In this document: in pieces, positions 9,278 through 16,442 of the stretch
Position numbering within the stretch: position 1 is the stretch's first letter
Layout of the letters: every line of letters begins with the position of its first letter
Assembly: GCF_019977275.1 (NCBI RefSeq)
Contig: NZ_AP024650.1
Coordinates: forward strand, 1,736,001-1,800,000
Length of the DNA stretch: 64,000 nt
Reading direction: 5' to 3'
From: Arthrobacter sp. StoSoilB19
GTDB lineage: Bacteria > Actinomycetota > Actinomycetes > Actinomycetales > Micrococcaceae
Made by a program: the position numbers and the translations under genes
Notes under the pieces: generated by a model
Databases searched by the model: none
Seen by the model: the letters and a program-made list of their open reading frames with translations, nothing else
Told to the model about the DNA's origin: nothing

Positions 9278-9812
9278 ACCAGCGCCGTGGGTCTGGCTGG
9301 TCCCGCTGCGGGACCTTGATTCGGACGCCCGCGCCATCCAGCTGGGCGCCATCGCGGAAATGTCGCTGGTGCCGGGCCAGGACCGCTTCGTCGGCGACCC
9401 GCTGCGGATGGCCCTTGCGGGACTGGAGGAAGAATCACGACGGCCGTACGTGGTCGAGGCCGGAGGCAGCGCCGTCGGCCTGTTGACCCTGCAGTCCGGG
9501 GCGGCAACGCTTGCAGGCTGGCCTGACGACCACTCAGCATGGCTGCTGCGCGGGTTCCTCATCGACCGGCCCCACCAGGGCAGGGGCCTGGGCACGCTCG
9601 CTGCCGCCGCCGCTGTGGAGGCCGGACGCAAGCTCACCGCGTGGCACCAAACTGGCGAGTCCGGCGTCGTACTGTCCGTCAACCAGGAAAACCCTGCGGG
9701 CCTGTCCGCCTACCGCCGCGCCGGCTTCGTCGACTCGGGACCGTATACCGGCGGGCCGGCAGGGCCCCAACGAACCATGTTCCGCAGCTTTTCGGCAACG
9801 GTACCGGCGTAA
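9267..9812 (+). CDS. GNAT family N-acetyltransferase
   Basis: 181-residue acetyltransferase of unknown substrate. The acetyl-CoA loop is HQGRGLG in GFLIDRPHQGRGLGTLAAAAA, and the C-terminal NxxNxxGLSAYRRAGF pattern (SVNQENPAGLSAYRRAGF) is standard for GNAT motif B. I chose ATG at 9267, which overlaps the glnE stop by 11 bp and implies translational coupling; TTG at 9252 is an alternative. Same-strand position after glnE suggests cotranscription, but I see no functional link to nitrogen control. Confidence 0.85.
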   Translation: MGTEPAPWVWLVPLRDLDSDARAIQLGAIAEMSLVPGQDRFVGDPLRMALAGLEEESRRPYVVEAGGSAVGLLTLQSGAATLAGWPDDHSAWLLRGFLIDRPHQGRGLGTLAAAAAVEAGRKLTAWHQTGESGVVLSVNQENPAGLSAYRRAGFVDSGPYTGGPAGPQRTMFRSFSATVPA

Positions 9813-10015
9813 CTCTCCGTACCGGCATTGCGCTTAGCAAGCGTTTGCCCGATCATGTGGATTGGCGGTGTTCTCCAACCTTGTTGGGGGGAAGGCTGGA
9901 CAGTCTTCGTTCCGGGGGGCATTCGTCAGGGGGGCCGGCTCCCGGTCTCAGCACGTCTGGAGCCGGGCCCCCACCTAACAGCTGCCGCCCGTGCCACTGA
10001 AGGAACGGGCAACGC
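9813..10015. other. Structured gap with three G6 runs downstream of the GNAT gene
   Basis: No convincing gene. CGCTT-AGC-AAGCG (9831-9843) followed by TTT is a weak plus-strand terminator. A stem CCAACCTT/AAGGCTGG (9875-9899) holds GGGGGG in its loop, which is CCCCCC on the minus strand. Further G6 runs lie at 9914-9919 and 9929-9934. A 14-bp imperfect inverted repeat joins 9929-9942 with 9959-9972. See findings. Confidence 0.5.
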
Positions 10016-10054
10016 AAAAGGCGGCCACCGGTTCATCACCGGTGGCCGCCTTTT
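10016..10054. terminator. Bidirectional rho-independent terminator
   Basis: A perfect 17-bp stem (AAAAGGCGGCCACCGGT at 10016-10032 against its complement at 10038-10054) with a 5-nt loop TCATC. The flanking A4 and T4 make it work for both the glnE-GNAT operon (plus) and glnA1 (minus). Confidence 0.93.
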
Positions 10055-10087
10055 ACTGTTCAGGATTCCTGCTGGGCAGGGCTGGAA

Positions 10088-11512
10088 CTAGACGCCGTAG
10101 TAGAGCTCGAACTCGTAGGGGTTCGGGCGCAGGGACAGCGGGCGGATCTCGTTTTCGTACTTGTACTCGATCCAGGTGTCAATCAGGTCCTGGGTGAAGA
10201 CGCCACCGGCCTGCAGGAACTCGTTGTCCTCGCGCAGGGCCTCCAGTGCTTCCTCCAGGGTGCCCGGAGCCTTGGGGATGTCCTTGGCTTCCTCGGCAGG
10301 GAGCTCGTAGAGGTCCTTGTCGATCGGAGCCGGCGGCTCGATGCGGTTGCGGATGCCGTCAATGCCGGCCATCAGCTGCGCAGCGAACGCCAGGTACGGG
10401 TTGGAGGAGGGGTCCGGAGCGCGGAACTCGATGCGCTTGGCCTTCGGGTTGGAACCGGTGATGGGGATACGGATACCGGCAGAGCGGTTGCCCTGGGAGT
10501 ACACCATGTTGACCGGAGCCTCGAAGCCCTTGACCAGGCGGCGGTAGGAGTTCACCGTGGGGTTGGTGAAGGCCAGGACGGCGGAGGCGTGCTTGAGCAG
10601 GCCACCGATGTACCAGCGGGCGGTGTCGGACAGGCCGGCGTAGCCCTTCTCGTCGTAGAACAGCGGCTCGCCACCGTTCCAGAGCGACTGGTGGCAGTGC
10701 ATGCCGGAGCCGTTGTCACCGAAGACCGGCTTCGGCATGAAGGTGACCGACTTGCCCCACGCGTCAGCGGTGTTCTTGATGACGTACTTGAACTTCTGCA
10801 GGTCATCCGCAGCGTGGGTCAGGGTGGTGAACTTGTAGTTGATCTCAGCCTGGCCGGCGGAGCCAACTTCGTGGTGGCTGCGCTCGACCTCGAGGCCGGC
10901 TTCGTCCAGGGCAACACACATGGCGTCGCGCAGGTCAGCCTGCTTGTCCTGGGGAGCAACCGGGAAGTAACCGCCCTTGACGGCCGTCTTGTAGCCGAGG
11001 TTGCCGCCTTCTTCCTCGCGGCCGGTGTTCCAGTAGGCTTCCTCGGAATCGATCTTGTAGAAGCTGCCCTGCGGGGAGGACTGGTACTGGACGTTGTCGA
11101 ACACGAAGAACTCAGCTTCGGGGGCGAAGAACGCGGTGTCGGCGATGCCGGTGGAAGCCAGGTAGGCCTCAGCCTTCTCGGCTACGCCGCGGGGATCGCG
11201 GTGGTACGGGTCTCCGGTGCGCGGGTTGACGATCGAGAAGTTCAGCGCGAGGGTCTTCTCCATGCGGAAGGTGTCCAGGAACGCGGTGGTGACGTCCGGG
11301 ATCAGCTGCATGTCAGATTCGGCGATGCCCTGGAAGCCACGGATGGAGGAACCGTCGAAGAGCTGGCCGTTGACGAAGAAATCAGCGTCAACACTCTTGG
11401 CGGGGACGTTGAAGTGCTGCTGGACGCCCGGAAGATCGGTGAAGCGGATATCGACGAACTTTACATCTTCGTCCTTGATGAACTTGAGGACTTCGTCCGC
11501 AGTCTTGAACAT
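10088..11512 (-). CDS. glnA: Glutamine synthetase type I (GlnA1)
   Basis: Main ammonia-assimilating glutamine synthetase, a dodecamer in the cytoplasm. 474 residues. Motifs: [56 protein letters not shown] and [19 protein letters not shown]. The adenylylation loop [16 protein letters not shown] carries Tyr402, equivalent to E. coli Tyr397, making it the expected target of GlnE. ATG at 11512 has AGGAG upstream. Expression is probably set by GlnR through a four-half-site operator at 11656-11693, with a long 5' leader containing a hairpin. Confidence 0.97.
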   Translation of the reverse strand: MFKTADEVLKFIKDEDVKFVDIRFTDLPGVQQHFNVPAKSVDADFFVNGQLFDGSSIRGFQGIAESDMQLIPDVTTAFLDTFRMEKTLALNFSIVNPRTGDPYHRDPRGVAEKAEAYLASTGIADTAFFAPEAEFFVFDNVQYQSSPQGSFYKIDSEEAYWNTGREEEGGNLGYKTAVKGGYFPVAPQDKQADLRDAMCVALDEAGLEVERSHHEVGSAGQAEINYKFTTLTHAADDLQKFKYVIKNTADAWGKSVTFMPKPVFGDNGSGMHCHQSLWNGGEPLFYDEKGYAGLSDTARWYIGGLLKHASAVLAFTNPTVNSYRRLVKGFEAPVNMVYSQGNRSAGIRIPITGSNPKAKRIEFRAPDPSSNPYLAFAAQLMAGIDGIRNRIEPPAPIDKDLYELPAEEAKDIPKAPGTLEEALEALREDNEFLQAGGVFTQDLIDTWIEYKYENEIRPLSLRPNPYEFELYYGV

Positions 11513-11575
11513 CTATGCTCCTAACGCATATGTAAATATCTGGCATGCAAGCCACATGATCCAGCGCAATCCAAA

Positions 11576-11604
11576 AGCAGGGAGAACGCGGGGTTTTCCC
11601 TGCT
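11576..11604 (-). promoter_or_regulatory. Hairpin in the glnA leader
   Basis: AGCAGGGA (11576-11583) and TCCCTGCT (11597-11604) form a perfect 8-bp stem with a 13-nt loop about 64 nt upstream of the glnA start. No T-tract follows; a role in mRNA stability or attenuation is possible but unproven. Confidence 0.4.
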
Positions 11605-11655
11605 GCGTACCTGCCGGGGGATTGCTTGAAACTGCTAACAGACTATGGATGCGGC

Positions 11656-11693
11656 ATTTCCCGTCCGTGTCCGCTTTGTTTCGGGCAGGTTAC
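11656..11693 (-). promoter_or_regulatory. GlnR operator: tandem a/b half-sites upstream of glnA
   Basis: On the minus strand the sequence reads GTAAC-N6-GAAAC-N6-GACAC-N6-GAAAT. The first pair is a perfect match to the actinobacterial GlnR box gTnAc-N6-GaAAc, and the second pair has one mismatch per half. All half-sites are 11 bp apart, the layout described for the Streptomyces coelicolor glnA promoter. This supports nitrogen-limitation control of glnA1 by an OmpR-type GlnR. Confidence 0.75.
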
Positions 11694-11726
11694 AGAATGC
11701 CCTGCTATGACCACGCTATCTTCCGT

Positions 11727-11759
11727 CCACACTGTGGTCGAGTCCTATCCACACTGTGG
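11727..11759. repeat. Two copies of dyad CCACACTGTGG, 22 bp apart
   Basis: The 11-bp dyad CCACA-C-TGTGG occurs at 11727-11737 and 11749-11759; centres differ by 22 bp, two helical turns. It lies between the GlnR boxes and the RDD gene start. The second copy also contains CTATCCACA, one base off the DnaA box consensus TTATCCACA. Operator function is inferred. Confidence 0.55.
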
Positions 11760-11795
11760 GCGCGCCGCCGTGCCGGGGATCGGTAAGCTTGGACG

Positions 11796-12233
11796 GTGGT
11801 AGATCGCAAAGACATTGGGTCCTGGCTCAGCGGACCGGACACCTCCGGTATTTCCAAATATCCGGGGGAGCGGCTGGGCCTTCCGGAGTCCGGTCCGGGC
11901 TCCATTGCCCGGGCGGGCCGCAGGATCGCAGCAATCTGCATCGACTGGGGGATCGCCCTGCTGATCAGCAACTTTGCCTTTGCCGGTGACTCCTGGGCCA
12001 CCCTGGCGGTCTTCGCGATTGAGCAGATCCTGCTGGTGGGAACACTCGGATACAGCATCGGGCACCGGGTTATGGGCATCGCCGTGGTGAAGCCGGGAGG
12101 CGGCACCCCCGGACCCCTTGCGGCCCTGGTGAGGGCCGTGCTGCTCTGCCTGGTCATCCCCGCCGTGATCTTCGATCCGGATCAGCGCGGCCTTCACGAC
12201 AAGGCAATGAACACGCTCCTCATCCGCCGCTGA
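11796..12233 (+). CDS. RDD family membrane protein
   Basis: 145-residue integral membrane protein of the RDD family (named for conserved Arg-Asp-Asp residues). It has three hydrophobic segments: around residues 38-56 (RRIAAICIDWGIALLISN), 64-90, and 105-125 (AALVRAVLLCLVIPAVIF). The conserved Arg and Asp are seen in GRRIAAICIDW, and the family end DPDQRGLHDKAMNTLLI is intact. GTG at 11796 lies 6 nt after TAAGCT (11784-11789), suggesting a leaderless mRNA. An RDD gene next to glnA1 is a conserved actinobacterial arrangement. Transport function is unproven. Confidence 0.85.
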   Translation: MVDRKDIGSWLSGPDTSGISKYPGERLGLPESGPGSIARAGRRIAAICIDWGIALLISNFAFAGDSWATLAVFAIEQILLVGTLGYSIGHRVMGIAVVKPGGGTPGPLAALVRAVLLCLVIPAVIFDPDQRGLHDKAMNTLLIRR

Positions 12234-12269
12234 GCACCGCGTGCCCCTTCTGCGCGTCCGCCGATTTCC

Positions 12270-13250
12270 TTAGCCGTTCACTTTCCGGTCCTTGCGCTGC
12301 CGGCGGAAGGCCGGCGCGTTGGTGATGACCACGCCGCCGATCACGATGGCGCCGCCCACCAGTTGCGCCGCTGTATGGACGTGCCCGGCGAGGATGGTGA
12401 GGACTGCTGTGAAGACCGTGATGAGGTTGAGGAACACCCCTGCGCCACCGGCGGGCAGGACCGTCAGGGCGCGGTTCCAGAGCAGGTAGGACAGCACCGA
12501 CGGGAAGACGGCGATAAACAGCAGGGACGCCAGCGCGCTGCCGGTTGAGGGGAGGGCCAGTCCGCCTGTCAGGAAGCGGACCGGGGCCAGCAGGGCCACC
12601 GCTGCCGCTGCCTGGACAGCTGTGGCCGTGATCGGCGGGATTTTGGGGGCCAGGCGGCCGATGACTGTGTACGCCGTCCAGACAACCACGGCGCCCACCA
12701 TCAGGACTTCGCCGGTCCCGAAACCGGCGGAGAGCAGCCTGCCGGCATCCCCTCCGCTGATCACGATCAGGACGCCGGCCATGGCCATCAGGACGCCGGC
12801 GACCGACAACGGTGTCAGCCGTTCGCGCAGGAAAACGGCGGCAGCCAGCGTGATGAGAGCGGGATTGAAGGCGTTGATCAGCGAGGCGTTGAACGCATCG
12901 GTGTGCTGCAGGGCGACATACAGCAGGAGGTTGTAGCCGAGCAGCCCGCACACGCTGAGCGCGAGAAGCCACGGCCAGGCGGCCAGGACCGACCGCCAGT
13001 CTGGCCGCTCCACAAGCCGGGCTATCACCAGCAGCGGCACCAGTGCGATGGCCCAGCGCAGGAGAACCAGGCTCAGGGGTTCAATGCTTTGGACGGCGCC
13101 CGCACCCACCACATAGTTGCCGGCCCAGAACAGCGTCGCCCCCAGGAGGGAGAGGACCGCGACCATTCGCTTACGGCCCTGGGCGCGTGGGGAGGACGGC
13201 CCTCCCTTGGCTGACGGCTGTGCCTGCAGTCCTGCATCAGAGGAGTCCAC
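12270..13250 (-). CDS. EamA/DMT superfamily transporter
   Basis: 326-residue inner-membrane exporter of the drug/metabolite transporter superfamily, with two EamA repeats of about five helices each after a 28-residue hydrophilic N-terminus. Repeat 1 begins LSLLGATLFWAGNYVVG; repeat 2 begins GEVLMVGAVVVWTAYTVIG, and the conserved ALTVLPAGGAGVFLNLITVFT is near the end. The substrate cannot be told from sequence; family members export amino acids or metabolites. Downstream of the DUF3817 gene on the same strand (18-bp gap), likely one operon; convergent with the RDD gene. Confidence 0.87.
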   Translation of the reverse strand: MDSSDAGLQAQPSAKGGPSSPRAQGRKRMVAVLSLLGATLFWAGNYVVGAGAVQSIEPLSLVLLRWAIALVPLLVIARLVERPDWRSVLAAWPWLLALSVCGLLGYNLLLYVALQHTDAFNASLINAFNPALITLAAAVFLRERLTPLSVAGVLMAMAGVLIVISGGDAGRLLSAGFGTGEVLMVGAVVVWTAYTVIGRLAPKIPPITATAVQAAAAVALLAPVRFLTGGLALPSTGSALASLLFIAVFPSVLSYLLWNRALTVLPAGGAGVFLNLITVFTAVLTILAGHVHTAAQLVGGAIVIGGVVITNAPAFRRQRKDRKVNG

Positions 13251-13268
13251 GGTCAGTGATGCGTCCGC

Positions 13269-13628
13269 CTACGCCCGGCTGGACGCAAGTTCAGCGGCAG
13301 GCGCTTCCGCCCCCGGGGCGCTGAGGAAACCGCGCCGTCCGGCCCAGCGCTCAAAAAGGAGGGTGGCGAACGGGAAGACGGCGGAGACGCCCGCCAGCAG
13401 AGCCACCATGAAGGGCCAGCGCTGCACCCGCCACAGCATCAGCGCGGCAACCCCATAGCCGACAAACAGCGCGCCGTGCACAGGTCCCGCCACCTGGACG
13501 CCAAGCTCAGTGGTTCCGGCGATCCATTTGAAGTACATCCCGGCCAGGAGCGCGGCCCAACTGCAGGCCTCGGCCACTGCGAGGATACGGAAGGCGCGGA
13601 TGACGGTTGTCCTCGGGTTCATGGTCAC
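13269..13628 (-). CDS. DUF3817 domain membrane protein
   Basis: 119-residue membrane protein with three predicted helices: around 10-30 (AFRILAVAEACSWAALLAG), 44-64 (VAGPVHGALFVGYGVAALML) and 70-90 (PFMVALLAGVSAVFPFATLL). The pattern is typical of DUF3817 (YdzA-like) proteins. AGGACGTGACC precedes the ATG. Function unknown. Probably cotranscribed with the EamA exporter. Confidence 0.82.
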   Translation of the reverse strand: MTMNPRTTVIRAFRILAVAEACSWAALLAGMYFKWIAGTTELGVQVAGPVHGALFVGYGVAALMLWRVQRWPFMVALLAGVSAVFPFATLLFERWAGRRGFLSAPGAEAPAAELASSRA

Positions 13629-13732
13629 GTCCTGTCATGGGTGGATGTCTGGGTCCGGCAGTGGGGGAAGGGGTGCGCCGTTAAGGCGCGCAGGCGGTTT
13701 AGGCTAGCGGTTCGGGCAAGCGGTTGGGGCGC

Positions 13733-13774
13733 AAGAAAAAACGCCCCGGCCGGCAGTGCCGGTACCGGGGCGTT
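13733..13774 (-). terminator. Rho-independent terminator after the lipB-lipA-DUF4191 genes
   Basis: AACGCCCCGG (13740-13749) pairs with CCGGGGCGTT (13765-13774); an inner stem CCGGCA/TGCCGG extends it. On the minus strand it is followed by TTTTTTCTT, so it terminates DUF4191 transcripts. Confidence 0.9.
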
Positions 13775-13782
13775 CCCACCAG

Positions 13783-14535
13783 CTAGCGTCCGCGGTTGGG
13801 ACGGGCCTTGTAGGGATCGATGCCCTTGGGAATGGGAAGCCGGGTACCCATCGAGGCGATGCGCTTGGACACGGTGCTGACTTCCAGCTTGGTCAGTTCA
13901 TTCTTCATCTTGCCCATGTGCTTGGCCACCTGGCTCAGCGGCACCTGGCCTTCGCCGTGCCCGGTCTGGATGGTGTGCACAGGAACGTTGGGCAGGATGC
14001 GCGCCAGGCGCTTGCGCTCAGCATCGAGCAGCGGCTTCACGCGGTGGGCGGGGCCTTCACTGACAAGGACGACGCCGGGCCGGCCCACGGCGCGGAACAC
14101 GGCATCCTGCGTGCGCGGATTGACCGCCACGGGCTGTTCCTCGGTGATCCAGCCACGGCGAAGCGTGCCCAGGGCAGCGCCGGAGGCGCCGGGCTGGTTT
14201 TCGATCTGTGCAAAGGCGGCGCGTTCGGCGCGGCGGGACAGGATGAAGGTGGCCGCCAGCAGGCCCAGCGGAATGCCGATGATCAGGCCGGTAATCCAGT
14301 TGTCCAACCAGAAGCCCACCAGGAAGCTCACCGCCACAACGCCCAGGAACGCCAGCAGCATCAGCCACGGAACCATGGGGTCGTGGCGGCGGGTCATGGT
14401 GAAGACCTCGCCGATCTGCTTAAGCCTGCTGGGCTTCTTGGCCTTTGCTTCCTTCGGCTTGCGCGTGAAGAGGCCGCGCTTCACCGCGCTCGAGCCAGAC
14501 GGGGTGGAGTTGCTGGAGTCAGGGGATTTCGCCAT
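13783..14535 (-). CDS. DUF4191 family membrane protein
   Basis: 250-residue actinobacterial protein with a basic, Lys/Ser-rich N-terminus of about 45 residues, then two transmembrane helices at about 57-76 (MVPWLMLLAFLGVVAVSFLVG) and 84-102 (ITGLIIGIPLGLLAATFIL), and a soluble C-terminal region containing VGRPGVVLVSEGPAHRVKPLL. Matches DUF4191, which sits beside lipA in mycobacteria too (Rv2219-like, from memory). Function unknown; constant neighbourhood with lipoate genes suggests a membrane role connected with lipoylation or glnA1, but this is speculation. Confidence 0.85.
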   Translation of the reverse strand: MAKSPDSSNSTPSGSSAVKRGLFTRKPKEAKAKKPSRLKQIGEVFTMTRRHDPMVPWLMLLAFLGVVAVSFLVGFWLDNWITGLIIGIPLGLLAATFILSRRAERAAFAQIENQPGASGAALGTLRRGWITEEQPVAVNPRTQDAVFRAVGRPGVVLVSEGPAHRVKPLLDAERKRLARILPNVPVHTIQTGHGEGQVPLSQVAKHMGKMKNELTKLEVSTVSKRIASMGTRLPIPKGIDPYKARPNRGR

Positions 14536-14556
14536 AGTGCCTCAATTCTACGTGAC

Positions 14557-14604
14557 AAAAGCCAAGGGCCGGACGCTGGAATCTTCCGGCGTCCGGCCCT
14601 TGGC
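14557..14604 (-). terminator. Strong terminator between lipA and the DUF4191 gene
   Basis: GCCAAGGGCCGGACGC (14561-14576) pairs perfectly with 14589-14604, and inner bases extend the stem to about 20 bp. On the minus strand it is followed by TTTTG. It would end most lipBA transcripts before DUF4191. Confidence 0.88.
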
Positions 14605-14621
14605 CAGTTCATGGCAGGAGG

Positions 14622-15641
14622 TCAGGAATGTGCTGCCAGGAGGGTGGCGGCTTCCTGGCGGGTGGTGCCGGAGTCCTGGATGCCGTCGGCGATGTGGGCG
14701 AGTTCGGCGGGGATGTCGCGGCCTTTTTTGCGCATGGCGGTGGCCCAGAGCCGGCCGGCGCGGTAGGAGGAGCGGACCAGGGGGCCGGACATGACGCCGA
14801 GGAAGCCGATTTCCTGGGCTTCGTGCTGGAGGTCCACGAATTCCTGGGGTTTGACCCAGCGGTCCACGGGCAGGTGCCGTTCGGAGGGGCGCAGGTACTG
14901 GGTGATGGTGATCAGGTCGCAGCCGGCTGCGTGGAGGTCGCGGAGTGCTTCGCTGATTTCTTCGCGGGTTTCGCCCATGCCCAGGATGAGGTTGGACTTG
15001 GTGACCATGCCCAGGTTCCGGCCCTGGGTGATGACGTCCAGGGAGCGGTCGTAGCGGAACGCGGGGCGGATCCGCTTGAAGATCCGGGGCACGGTTTCGA
15101 CGTTGTGCGCGAAGACCTCGGGGGCGGAGTCGCAGATGGCCTTGATGTGCTCGGGTTTGCCGGAGAAGTCCGGGATGAGCAGTTCCACGCCGGTGCCGGG
15201 GTTCAGTTCGTGGATTTTGCGGACGGTTTCGGCGTAGAGCCAGACGCCTTCGTCTTCCAGGTCGTCGCGGGCGACGCCGGTGACGGTGGCGTAGCGCAGC
15301 TGCATGGATTGGACGGAGCGGGCCACCTTGGTGGGTTCGAACCGGTCCAGGGGTGAGGGTTTGCCGGTGTCGATCTGGCAGAAGTCGCAGCGGCGGGTGC
15401 ATTCGGAGCCGCCGATCAGGAAGGTGGCTTCCTTGTCTTCCCAGCATTCGAAGATGTTGGGGCAGCCGGCCTCTTCGCAGACGGTGTGCAGGCCTTCCTT
15501 TTTCACCAGGTTCTTGAGTTGGACGAATTCCGGGCCCATCTGGACCTTGGCCTTGATCCACTCCGGTTTGCGTTCCACCGGGACCGCAGCGTTGCGCTGC
15601 TCAATCCGCAGCATCTTCCGGCCTTCAGGTGCCAATGTCAC
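14622..15641 (-). CDS. lipA: Lipoyl synthase
   Basis: Radical-SAM enzyme that inserts two sulfur atoms into the octanoyl group on E2 and H proteins. 339 residues. The auxiliary cluster cysteines are Cys55, Cys60 and Cys66 ([12 protein letters not shown]), and the radical-SAM cluster is Cys81, Cys85 and Cys88 (CTRRCDFC); the family's C-terminal RSSYRAG serine motif is present. GTG at 15641 overlaps the lipB stop by 4 bp (GTGA), so translation is coupled. A long out-of-frame antisense-like frame over this gene is not real. Confidence 0.98.
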   Translation of the reverse strand: MTLAPEGRKMLRIEQRNAAVPVERKPEWIKAKVQMGPEFVQLKNLVKKEGLHTVCEEAGCPNIFECWEDKEATFLIGGSECTRRCDFCQIDTGKPSPLDRFEPTKVARSVQSMQLRYATVTGVARDDLEDEGVWLYAETVRKIHELNPGTGVELLIPDFSGKPEHIKAICDSAPEVFAHNVETVPRIFKRIRPAFRYDRSLDVITQGRNLGMVTKSNLILGMGETREEISEALRDLHAAGCDLITITQYLRPSERHLPVDRWVKPQEFVDLQHEAQEIGFLGVMSGPLVRSSYRAGRLWATAMRKKGRDIPAELAHIADGIQDSGTTRQEAATLLAAHS

Positions 15642-16306
15642 AGTAGAGCTCCTTCAGGGCTCGAAACCAATGCTTCTTCATGCTTGTGGAATTCCTCCAC
15701 GAACCGGTCCACGATATCCGCGGGCCGAATGTCCCGGCCTGTTTCCAGGGACATGGTGGTCACGCCGGCGTCGGTGATGCCGCAGGCGATGATCTGGCCG
15801 TAGGGTGCCAGGTCGTTGCTGCAGTTGATGGCAATGCCGTGCATGGTGACGCCGTTCAGGACCCGGATGCCGATCGCGGCGATCTTGCGGTCGGGGCCCT
15901 TGGCGTCAGCCTTGATCCACACGCCGGCCCGGCCCTTGATGCGTTCGGCCTTGATGCCATAGTCCGCCATGACCGTGATCATGATGTCTTCCAGCCGCTC
16001 CACGTAATCCCGGATGCCTGCGCGGTTCCTAAGCTTCAGGATGGGGTAGGCAATCAGCTGGCCCGGCCCGTGCCAGGTGAGTTTGCCGCCACGGTCCACC
16101 GCAACCACCGGCGTACCGTCAAACGGCCGCTCATGGTCCTCGGTCAGCTTGCCGGCCGTGTAGACGGCGGCGTGCTCCAGAAGCAGGACTGTGCTGGGTG
16201 CAGCTCCGGAGACAACCTTGTCATGGAGTTCGCGCTGGGCATCCCAGCCTTCCATGTAGTCAACGAAGTCAGGGGCAAGACCCAGCTGTGAAAACTCAAG
16301 AGTCAT
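15638..16306 (-). CDS. lipB: Octanoyltransferase
   Basis: Transfers octanoate from acyl carrier protein to lipoyl domains, the step before LipA. 222 residues. Signature blocks: [44 protein letters not shown] with the catalytic Lys, and [13 protein letters not shown] with the catalytic Cys. ATG at 16306 lies 7 nt after a -10-like TAAGCT (16319-16314 on the minus strand) with no Shine-Dalgarno, so the mRNA may be leaderless. Head of the lipBA operon. Confidence 0.97.
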   Translation of the reverse strand: MTLEFSQLGLAPDFVDYMEGWDAQRELHDKVVSGAAPSTVLLLEHAAVYTAGKLTEDHERPFDGTPVVAVDRGGKLTWHGPGQLIAYPILKLRNRAGIRDYVERLEDIMITVMADYGIKAERIKGRAGVWIKADAKGPDRKIAAIGIRVLNGVTMHGIAINCSNDLAPYGQIIACGITDAGVTTMSLETGRDIRPADIVDRFVEEFHKHEEALVSSPEGALL

Positions 16307-16395
16307 GGCATCCAGCTTAGACCCCGCAGCCGCACCGGCCCGGTTTAGTGTCCAAGCTCACCGGCGCCCCGCTTTGTGACCGCGGCGGCCACGCC

Positions 16396-16404
16396 TGTGG
16401 ATAA
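16396..16404 (-). other. Isolated consensus DnaA box
   Basis: TGTGGATAA on the plus strand is TTATCCACA on the minus strand, a perfect DnaA box, in the 136-bp gap between lipB and the kinase gene. No cluster of boxes is present nearby, so this is not an origin; it could be chance or a DnaA-responsive site. Confidence 0.4.
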
Positions 16405-16442
16405 CTTCTGCAGCAGGGCCGAAACTCGACTAGACATGCAGT

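Noticed and set aside
11796-12233. Alternative minus-strand frames at 11705-12197
   Set aside because: Shadows of the RDD gene; no motif or ribosome-binding site.
14548-15561. 337-residue minus-strand frame over lipA
   Set aside because: Out of frame with lipA on the same strand, Arg/Pro/His-rich, no homology; lipA is unambiguous.
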